IMG/VR virus record: IMGVR_UViG_3300021964_000012
Location: 250,001 to 314,000 of that record
Direction: 5' to 3' (one strand)
DNA length: 64,000 bases
Source: a virus
In this document: positions 58,132 through 64,000 of the stretch, one piece after another
Layout of the letters: the number at the start of each line of letters is the position of its first letter
Position numbering within the stretch: position 1 is the first letter of the stretch
Program-made: the position numbers and the translations under genes
The notes under the pieces: generated by a model
The model's input: the letters and a program-made list of their open reading frames with translations, nothing else
Database searches by the model: none
Told to the model about the DNA's origin: nothing

Positions 58132-60653
58132 CAGTTGTTGCGAGCGGCCTGTAATTGTTCGCCTTGTAATCTTGTGCCTTTGGTTGTTTGATCCAGCATG
58201 GCCTGTAGTACACCAAGAATTTTCTCGTTACTGCCGCCATCACCTTGCATCGTTTGCGTTTCTCCTGCAGCTGGACCACCTTCCATGTCTGTGAGTCCTT
58301 GGTTGCTAATAGATAATCCACCTGCGTCGCCGAGTTTTGGGCCAGCAACTGATCTAAGTTGACTTAGTGCATCAAATTGACCACCTGTAGCAGCACCTTG
58401 AGCACCAACTGTTACACCATCTCCCATGCCATAACTCATTGAAGAAACTCCGCCTTTGCTAGTGTAACTGCTTACATTTCCTTTGTCTATTCTTTGGCCA
58501 GCCATTTGACCATTTACATAATCTCTTTCGTAGTTTACACCGCCAACAGTTCCTTGCATGCTCATCGAAGTTGATGCATCTGCTGAACTGCTCATTTGCA
58601 CGCCGCCTATTCTTGGTCCTTTTCTATAGAGTTCGTTTCCTCTACTGTCCACTGTTACAACAGAACCATCGCCGAGTTTGACATCAAAGGTTCCTGGTAT
58701 TCTTCCTGGCACACCTGGACCAACCTGTCCTGGTATTACCACTCCACTGGTTTTTCCCATTTTCAGTAATTCTGGTCCTTGTTCACCAACCAAATAGGTT
58801 TTACCTGCTTCGGCTGCTCCACCTTCTGCAAAACTACCAGCAACTTTAGCTTTACTTTTATCACCGCCTGAAGAAAAGTATCCAGTTAACGCACCAATTA
58901 AAGCACCAATTCCTCCGCCAATTGCTGTTCCTATTCCAGGAGCTATCGCTGTACCTATAGCAGCACCGGCTAATCCCAGTGTGCCAGCGCCTTTTAATGC
59001 ATTTCCTGTACGATCAATAGTTTCGTCTTTTATTCCTGCGTCTTCTTGCATCTTTTTCATCAGACCAGGTATACCATCTTTAATCAGTGTATCCATGTAG
59101 CCAACCAGCGATGACATGGTTTTTAATTGTATTTCAGCAAACTTTTTCACTGCCTCACTGGCCAATGGTAAAGTTTTATCTAAGGCAAATTGATCAAGTG
59201 CAGTAGCGGTTTTAATCATGGCTTCTTGAGCACTTACAACGTTCTTGGTTAACGAGTCTTGTGTGTTTGCAAGTTTGTTTGTTTCGTCTGTTGCTTTTTT
59301 AGAAGCTGCACCAAGATCTTTTGTAAAGGTCAAGGCTTGAAGTGCTGGAATAAGATTTTCAAGTGAAGTTCCCATTTTACTAACTTGAGATGCAAATGCA
59401 TCGCCACCTAGTCCTTGGTAGAATGTTTTACCTTGTTCTTGTAGCATGCTCAGTGCAGTTGACGAATCAATGGCACCAGATTTTAACTGCGATATTACCT
59501 GTTGACCAACTGGTCCCATGACTTTTAAGAATTCTTGAGCAGCTGGTGTTCCGGCATTGCTTAGTGCATCAGCTAAACCATCACCAATTGCTTTTAAACC
59601 AGGTATACTGTTCAGTGTGGTAATTGTTTTAAGTGTAGCTTGAGCGGCATCTTTACCATTTTTACGCTCAATTTCACGTATTGATGCACCTTGTCTAGCA
59701 TCACGTTGGACTGCATCAATTTCTTTCTGAGATTCTTCAATGCTTTTTCCAGTAATCTTGGATAGCTCTTGTAGATTCTTCATGTACTCTCGAGAACCTT
59801 GAGCCAGTGCTTGTGTGTTCTGAACTTCGTTACGACCTTGTCTTTGTTGGAACTGAATATATTTTGCGGTTAGTTCGTTTTGTTGTTCAACACCTATACC
59901 GAGTGTGAGCAATTCTGACCTAAATGGTCTCATGGCTTTGGTTGTATCGCTTAATCCTTTAGCAGCTTCAGCACTTGTGCCAAATGCAAACGATAATGTT
60001 TCACCTTCTTTGGTTACTGTTTTTGCAAAACTATCAAAACTCAATCCAGCATTCACAGCCTGTTGACCAAGTCCACGCATTCCGTCAGCACCAAGAGCAC
60101 CAGTCTGTGCCGCAGTTCTAAAAGCACCAGTGATTCTATCTAGTTCAGCAGTAAATGTTTTACCAACTGCACTTACTATTTCACCAGCAGCTTCGCTTAG
60201 AGCCGCTATCATAGTACCTGCAGCCTTTCCTAGTCCTCCAATTAAAGGTATAGCTCCAATAGTTGCTGATACCAATCCGCCTGTGACTTTACCAGCCATT
60301 TTGATTGCACTACCAGCCATTTCAATAGACGGATTTAGACTGCGAAACGACTCTCTGTTGTCTCGCATAGCAGTTGAAGCAGCTTCTAGTGCTTGTGCAA
60401 CGCTTAAGGTTCCACCAATTGCTTTTGTTGTGGTACGCATCGCCTTAGTTGTTAGACTTTGGCGTTGTCCTTCTTGTTTCATGCCTTTGGCAGTTAAGCC
60501 TTGCTCTTCTTTGTCAAGTTTGTTGCCTGACTTTAAAAGTTTAGTATAGTCTTCGAGGCTTTTTTTAGCATCCTCCATGTCAGGGCCAGAGCGACCGCCA
60601 GCTCGTTGTAGCTGTTCTAATATTTGTTGCAGTAGCCGCTCTTGTTCGTCCAT
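58131..60653 (-). CDS. tail tape-measure protein
   Basis: 840 residues, longer than T4 gp29 (590). N-terminal coiled coil (RLLQQILEQLQRAGGR), long helical regions, a hydrophobic Gly/Ala segment at about 555-590 (GLAGAAIGTAIAPGIGTAIG) and the typical tape-measure motif AEGGAAEAGKTYLVGEQGPE at about 610-630. It sets tail length and may enter the host envelope. Late promoter 46 bases upstream; divergent to gp26. Confidence 0.82.
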   Translation of the reverse strand: MDEQERLLQQILEQLQRAGGRSGPDMEDAKKSLEDYTKLLKSGNKLDKEEQGLTAKGMKQEGQRQSLTTKAMRTTTKAIGGTLSVAQALEAASTAMRDNRESFRSLNPSIEMAGSAIKMAGKVTGGLVSATIGAIPLIGGLGKAAGTMIAALSEAAGEIVSAVGKTFTAELDRITGAFRTAAQTGALGADGMRGLGQQAVNAGLSFDSFAKTVTKEGETLSFAFGTSAEAAKGLSDTTKAMRPFRSELLTLGIGVEQQNELTAKYIQFQQRQGRNEVQNTQALAQGSREYMKNLQELSKITGKSIEESQKEIDAVQRDARQGASIREIERKNGKDAAQATLKTITTLNSIPGLKAIGDGLADALSNAGTPAAQEFLKVMGPVGQQVISQLKSGAIDSSTALSMLQEQGKTFYQGLGGDAFASQVSKMGTSLENLIPALQALTFTKDLGAASKKATDETNKLANTQDSLTKNVVSAQEAMIKTATALDQFALDKTLPLASEAVKKFAEIQLKTMSSLVGYMDTLIKDGIPGLMKKMQEDAGIKDETIDRTGNALKGAGTLGLAGAAIGTAIAPGIGTAIGGGIGALIGALTGYFSSGGDKSKAKVAGSFAEGGAAEAGKTYLVGEQGPELLKMGKTSGVVIPGQVGPGVPGRIPGTFDVKLGDGSVVTVDSRGNELYRKGPRIGGVQMSSSADASTSMSMQGTVGGVNYERDYVNGQMAGQRIDKGNVSSYTSKGGVSSMSYGMGDGVTVGAQGAATGGQFDALSQLRSVAGPKLGDAGGLSISNQGLTDMEGGPAAGETQTMQGDGGSNEKILGVLQAMLDQTTKGTRLQGEQLQAARNN

Positions 60654-60698
60654 TTAATTTTTTACCTGTTTTAAAGCCGTATAAGTACACTTACAACT

Positions 60699-60706
60699 AT
60701 ATTTAT
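60699..60706 (-). promoter_or_regulatory. late promoter ATAAATAT for the tape measure
   Basis: ATAAATAT 46 bases before the ATG at 60653. No clear promoter for the divergent plus-strand gp26 gene was found in 60654-60719. Confidence 0.55.
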
Positions 60707-60719
60707 GGTAGGAAAAAAC

Positions 60720-61622
60720 ATGGCAATACAACCAGGCGCCCCAATTCAACCAGTACAACCAGTGATACCAAAAACTGCACACGCACCATCAGGCAATCCA
60801 TTGGCTAAACACTTTAGACAACCATCGATCTATATAAAATTGCCCAGTGAAGGTGTATGGTATGATGAATCTATTATTACTATCCCCGAATCAGGCGAAG
60901 TACCTGTTTATCCAATGACTGCACTTGACGAAATCACTTATAGAACTGCTGATGCATTGTTCAATGGACAAGCAGTTACAGATGTTATCAAAAGTTGCAT
61001 ACCTGCATTTAAAGATCCCGCACGAATCAGCACGTTGGATCTTGATACTGTGCTTATAGCAATTAGATTGGCAACTTTTGGTCATGAAATGGAATTTACC
61101 AGCAAGTGTCCAGAATGCGAAGAATCAAATGATCTTGCACTTGATCTTAGACAAATTATGGAAAAGGTTAAAAAACCTGACTTTGGATCACCGCTGTCAT
61201 TTGGTGATATTGAAATACATTTCAAACCGTTGACCTACAAAGAACAAAACGACAACAACATGGCACAGTTTGAAGATCAAAAAACCATGGAAAGCCTTCC
61301 AAATATGGAAATGTCTGAAGAAGAAAAACTCAAGATACTGCAAAAAGCATTTGGAAACATCAGCAAACTTACACTTGTTGCACTTGCAGACAGTATCAGC
61401 ATGATACAATCAGGCGATGATGTTGTTGTTGATCGAACACACATAGCAGAATATTTGGAAAATTGTCCATCACAACAGTTTGAAAAGATTAGAGAGAAGA
61501 TTGCTTCAATCAGAGAAAGTGGAGAAATGGATCCACTGCACATAGTGTGCAACGATTGCAAACACGAATATACCACACCATTTACAATGAATGTTGCAAA
61601 TTTTTTCGCATCAGGCTCTTAA
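60720..61622 (+). CDS. gp26: gp26-like T4 baseplate protein
   Basis: 300 residues from ATG 60720, which has AGGA nine bases before it (T4 gp26 is 208). A Pro-rich arm is followed by the T4_baseplate family core: IYIKLPSEGVWYDESIITIP, VYPMTALDEITYRTADALFN and GQAVTDVIKSCI. Zinc-like pairs CPECEE and CNDCKHE are present. T4 gp26 acts in baseplate hub assembly. Just before the stop is a slippery stretch (61598-61607) that could shift ribosomes into the next frame. Confidence 0.8.
   Translation: MAIQPGAPIQPVQPVIPKTAHAPSGNPLAKHFRQPSIYIKLPSEGVWYDESIITIPESGEVPVYPMTALDEITYRTADALFNGQAVTDVIKSCIPAFKDPARISTLDLDTVLIAIRLATFGHEMEFTSKCPECEESNDLALDLRQIMEKVKKPDFGSPLSFGDIEIHFKPLTYKEQNDNNMAQFEDQKTMESLPNMEMSEEEKLKILQKAFGNISKLTLVALADSISMIQSGDDVVVDRTHIAEYLENCPSQQFEKIREKIASIRESGEMDPLHIVCNDCKHEYTTPFTMNVANFFASGS
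61598..61607 (+). other. candidate -1 ribosomal frameshift site
   Basis: AAATTTTTTC holds two X-XXY-YYZ heptamers in the gp26 frame, A-AAT-TTT and T-TTT-TTC, 13 bases before the gp26 stop. A -1 shift enters an open frame of about 78 codons. Confidence 0.5.
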
Positions 61623-61837
61623 CGTCCACGTCTGAAGAGATTGAAAAAATCATTGACGACATGGACAAAGAAGTTAAGAGCCTTAAAGAAAGCATGCTTA
61701 GAAGCGTTTGGTACATGCGAGGTGGTGTTACATACACCGAAATCGTAAACATGAGCTACGATGAACGAGTATCAATCAACAAAATCATCGAAGACAACTT
61801 AGAAACTGCAAAGAAAACTGGAAGAGATTTTTGGTAA
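61601..61837 (+). CDS. gp26 frameshift extension or small downstream ORF
   Basis: Open -1 frame encoding FRIRLLTSTSEEIEKIIDDM, LKESMLRSVWYMRGGVTYTE and NMSYDERVSINKIIEDNLET. The last part is a conserved small tail-assembly-like protein of marine T4-like phages. The first ATG after the gp26 stop (61661) has no Shine-Dalgarno, so either frameshift fusion to gp26 or start at ATG 61661/61694 is possible. Its TGG TAA end overlaps the next gene start. Confidence 0.6.
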   Translation, partial: FFRIRLLTSTSEEIEKIIDDMDKEVKSLKESMLRSVWYMRGGVTYTEIVNMSYDERVSINKIIEDNLETAKKTGRDFW

Positions 61838-62340
61838 TCGATCAAGTGAAGGCTGATATTGAAGATTGGTTGATCAACTTTGTAGAAGTTCCTCATCCAG
61901 CACTAGGAAACTGGCCACCATGTCCGTTTGCTAGGCAGTCAAGACTGAGAAACAAGTACGATGTAAGACCAGGCGCAGATGTTGAACGTGATTTATTTTT
62001 GTTTGCTAAGAAACAGTACCTGGGTAAAAACGATGTTGTGATATTTGCCTACGCTCCTGACCAGTATGATGATGCCTACTTCAACTGGGCAGTAGACACT
62101 ATGAACATGAGCAAAGGTTTTAAAAAACGCAACCTACTAGCACTAGCAGATCATCCTGACACAGTCGAAACACACAACGGTGTCTGTTTCAACATGGGTA
62201 AATATGCACTAGTATTACTACAAGACAAAACTAAACTAAACGAACATGCACGTATGTTAGCACACAGAGGCTACTATGATGGATGGGACGAAGAATACCT
62301 GCAAGAGGTATTTGCACATAGACGAGATCCAAGAAAATGA
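61831..62340 (+). CDS. unknown protein with PHPALGNWPPCPFARQ motif
   Basis: 169 residues from a TTG start that overlaps the previous stop; GGAAGAG lies four bases before it. The segment VEVPHPALGNWPPCPFARQS with one Cys, then DVVIFAYAPDQYDDAYFNWA and MLAHRGYYDGWDEEYLQEVF at the end, is an alpha/beta layout. The conserved PHP and CPF turn suggests a small enzyme or binding site, but no family is recognised. The stop overlaps the next gene by four bases. Confidence 0.6.
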   Translation: MVIDQVKADIEDWLINFVEVPHPALGNWPPCPFARQSRLRNKYDVRPGADVERDLFLFAKKQYLGKNDVVIFAYAPDQYDDAYFNWAVDTMNMSKGFKKRNLLALADHPDTVETHNGVCFNMGKYALVLLQDKTKLNEHARMLAHRGYYDGWDEEYLQEVFAHRRDPRK

Positions 62341-62768
62341 TATACGCAAGAATTGACCTCAGTCAAACCAATTACACAATTATGGATAACTGCAAAAAAC
62401 TTTCATGCCCATTTCCAAAACCACTTGAAGCAATTTACGATGCTTACTGCAAGCACAAAAAATTTAAAAGTGTTATGCCTATATTTCCAGAAGAATATTA
62501 TGACGACAAAAACGAAGTCTATGGTTACTACAACAAAGATGAAAAACTGGTTGCATTCAGTCTACTTAGATGTTATAATAACAAGAACGTTGAAGCTGTA
62601 CAGTTTGCTTGGGACTATAAGAACCCAGGATTGCGTTTAGGCATACGCAGTTTAAAAAACGAGTGTGCAATATATAAAAAACGTGGTTTTGAATATTTGT
62701 ATCTCGGCCAAGCAGATGATTATAAAGCAAAAATTGACGGCTTTGAAATACTTGGAGGCAGAATATAA
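62337..62768 (+). CDS. GNAT-like acyltransferase candidate
   Basis: 143 residues. The C-terminal half has a GNAT look: VYGYYNKDEKLVAFSLLRCY (strands 4), VEAVQFAWDYKNPGLRLGIR then KNECAIYKKRGFEYLYLGQA, like the end of arginyl/leucyl-tRNA transferases. The N-terminal cap is short. Substrate unknown. Overlaps both neighbours by 1-4 bases. Confidence 0.5.
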   Translation: MIYARIDLSQTNYTIMDNCKKLSCPFPKPLEAIYDAYCKHKKFKSVMPIFPEEYYDDKNEVYGYYNKDEKLVAFSLLRCYNNKNVEAVQFAWDYKNPGLRLGIRSLKNECAIYKKRGFEYLYLGQADDYKAKIDGFEILGGRI

Positions 62769-63085
62769 TGAACGTTTACACCATTTACGCCGATGTAAAA
62801 GAAGGTATAGATGCACGAACATTTGTAGCAAACATGAAGCTTTTTCTCGATAAATTGCCCACCATGCATGCCTACAGAATCACAAGAATGAAACTAGGAT
62901 TCCGTTCAATGGATTTGCCAGAGTTTAGAATTGACATGGAATTTGAAAGCATGCAGGCACTTGACGATGCTATGAGTCACGTGGTAGCAAACGTTGATGA
63001 TATTGAAACAGAACATGTAGGTTTCAATCAATGGGTTGATGTAGAAACCATACAACATTTTCTCTATAGAGACTATCCAGACTAA
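62768..63085 (+). CDS. DUF6614-like ferredoxin-fold protein
   Basis: 105 residues: MNVYTIYADVKEGIDARTF, AYRITRMKLGFRSMDLPEF and RIDMEFESMQALDDAMSHVV, which recall the small DUF6614 family (dimeric ferredoxin-like). No catalytic residues are assigned. It starts at the stop of the GNAT-like gene (TAATG) and converges with the sulfotransferase by four bases. Confidence 0.55.
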   Translation: MNVYTIYADVKEGIDARTFVANMKLFLDKLPTMHAYRITRMKLGFRSMDLPEFRIDMEFESMQALDDAMSHVVANVDDIETEHVGFNQWVDVETIQHFLYRDYPD

Positions 63086-63681
63086 CACCATCCATTTATG
63101 TAATCTTCCAGCATGATTTGCTTGATACGCAGTTGTTGTAAATTGGTTGGGGCCGCACGCATACGGTTATCTTTGCGATGATGTGTAGTACCTGCTGGTA
63201 CGCCTAGCTGTTCTGCTATTTTGTGAACTTCTTTATAGTTATAGATATGTGTATACACAGATTGATCAGGACCTAGTCGAGCAGTGTTAGTTTCGCAATG
63301 ATCAGCAACGTTTGGATTTTGTTTATAAACATCAAAATCCTTAATAAAGTTGTTTAGACTAGGTGATTTAATCCATAGATTTTGATTAGCACTATTGGTC
63401 ATGGTATGATAGAAACCACTTACAAACTTTTCTATTGGATCACGCCACAGTGCAATGCGTATGTCAGCTGACATCAGCTCATGTTCAAACTCTTCAAAAT
63501 ACCTAGACTTATTGTATACACCAGGACACTCGTTTTCAAAACTTCTAAAATGTTGAATTTCGTTTGGATCAGCATTCCATATTGCTTGTGCAACATAACT
63601 CAACATGGTCGTAGTGCTACATTTATGATTACGCACTATTGCTATCGTTTTGGTATAATGATCAAATTTAATTAAGCCCAT
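63082..63681 (-). CDS. sulfotransferase-family protein
   Basis: 199 residues. The N-terminal PAPS loop-like AIVRNHKCSTTTM (residues 14-26) and 3'-phosphate motif IALWRDPIEKFVSGFYH (76-91) match family 2 membrane/Golgi-type sulfotransferases found in marine phages. A short helical C-terminus with His/Arg follows. It would transfer sulfate to a glycan or other acceptor; the acceptor is unknown. The ATG has no clear Shine-Dalgarno and follows TTAAATAA by four bases. Confidence 0.8.
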   Translation of the reverse strand: MGLIKFDHYTKTIAIVRNHKCSTTTMLSYVAQAIWNADPNEIQHFRSFENECPGVYNKSRYFEEFEHELMSADIRIALWRDPIEKFVSGFYHTMTNSANQNLWIKSPSLNNFIKDFDVYKQNPNVADHCETNTARLGPDQSVYTHIYNYKEVHKIAEQLGVPAGTTHHRKDNRMRAAPTNLQQLRIKQIMLEDYINGWC

Positions 63682-64000
63682 GTGCTTATTTAATTAGATG
63701 TCTAAAGACATCTGTTGCTTCGTTAACACTCAGCAACACTTTTTAGAAGTCCTCATCTAGATAGTTTGGTCATACTTGCCCTACTAAGGGCAAGTCTAAA
63801 AAACCGGTTCTCATCTGAGTTATCCAGTCACTTGAATAAAGAGATTTGCGTATGCAACAGGGGCGGTTGTGCTGTACCCCTTACTCTAGCCTTGTCTCAC
63901 AACGGACCGTTCTGTATACCCCTTCAAGCAAAGTATACCAACGTATGGGTTGTATCTGTTTCACAGAGCCCATGTCATTCTAGCCTTAAGTTAGCTATAT
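63682..64000. other. hairpin-rich region without a convincing gene
   Basis: No open frame fits. On the minus strand three stems precede the sulfotransferase: ACTTGCCC/GGGCAAGT, GTTGCT/AGCAAC and AGATGTC/GACATCT (loop TTTA). Further up are GTATACCCC and GTACCCC repeats and AACGGACCGTT. It may be a structured leader or a small RNA; no tRNA, tmRNA or RNase P pattern was found. Confidence 0.4.

Noticed and set aside
58043-58348. 101-codon minus-strand frame between the tape measure and gp20
   Set aside because: Overlaps the tape-measure gene end and the gp20 start in another frame, crosses the late promoter, and has no conserved look.
63770-63805. ACTTGCCC/GGGCAAGT hairpin as a terminator
   Set aside because: On neither strand is the stem followed by a T-run; the A-run lies on the wrong side.
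63682-64000. tRNA, tmRNA or RNase P RNA
   Set aside because: No cloverleaf, no GGTTCRA T-arm with CCA, no tag-peptide frame and no P4-type conserved bases were found by eye.
1-64000. CRISPR arrays, insertion sequences or an integrase/attachment site
   Set aside because: No spaced palindromic direct repeats, transposase or integrase motifs were seen; all repeats belong to fibre coding sequence.

Overview
The window is one continuous stretch of a T4-like (contractile-tailed) phage genome, probably from a marine phage. No bacterial housekeeping gene, rRNA or tRNA was seen. Evidence for the assignment is the T4 core set: UvsX, UvsY-like protein, gp32, gp17 and gp16 terminase, gp4, gp13, gp14, gp15, gp18, gp19, gp20, gp21, gp22, gp23, gp26-like protein and a tape-measure protein. 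The DNA is AT-rich, and the accessory genes (LamG and PKD adhesins, giant GTTI/TATGNV-repeat fibres, twitch-type radical SAM proteins, sulfotransferase, cupin and methyltransferase genes) resemble those of T4-like cyanophages and pelagiphages. A SAR11 (Pelagibacter) or similar AT-rich marine host is an inference; no host marker is present.

Layout. 1-3708 (minus): sugar/small-molecule genes (glycosyltransferase-like, cupin, methyltransferases) with a UvsY-like gene among them. 3718-7651 (minus): acidic protein, radical SAM protein 1, UvsX, gp32. 7853-13365 (minus): large unknown protein, gp17, radical SAM protein 2, a 45-residue Pro/Lys peptide, thermonuclease. 13400-20008 (minus): LamG-type adhesins, other virion candidates and three probable head-associated proteins. 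20047-26769 (minus): gp16, a CWC zinc mini-protein, gp4, tail-tube-fold protein, gp19, gp18. 26878-30825: an HNH-like gene (plus), then dNMP kinase, DEDDh exonuclease, basic protein, gp13 and an unknown protein (minus). 30857-30945: divergent sigma70-type promoters. 30976-35103 (plus): four small genes including one predicted secreted protein, then gp14, gp15 and a Nudix hydrolase. 35070-52000 (minus): tail fibre/adhesin region with proteins of 912, 1960, 423 and 1128 residues, smaller virion proteins and two related Rossmann-like proteins. 52140-60653 (minus): the head cassette gp23-gp22-gp21-core-core-gp20, then the tape measure. 60720-63085 (plus): gp26-like protein with a possible -1 frameshift extension and three small genes. 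63082-63681 (minus): sulfotransferase. 63682-64000: hairpin-rich DNA without a convincing gene.

Regulation is unusually readable. A motif ATAAATA(C/T/A), matching the T4/cyanophage late promoter, precedes most structural transcription units. Three strong hairpin terminators (two with the same stem and loop) each sit directly before such a promoter or before the next gene. At several genes the promoter's 3' end is also one arm of a hairpin that would hide the ribosome binding site in read-through RNA but be missing from late RNA. At three or four other genes the promoter lies exactly four bases from ATG with no Shine-Dalgarno sequence, which predicts leaderless late mRNAs.

The genes fit together as the phage programme: recombination and single-strand binding (UvsX, UvsY, gp32), nucleotide supply and nucleic-acid breakdown (dNMP kinase, exonuclease, thermonuclease, Nudix), head building and packaging (gp20-gp23, gp16, gp17, gp4), neck and tail (gp13-gp15, gp18, gp19, tape measure, gp26), and host attachment (fibres, LamG, PKD), with accessory enzymes that may alter host surface or small molecules.
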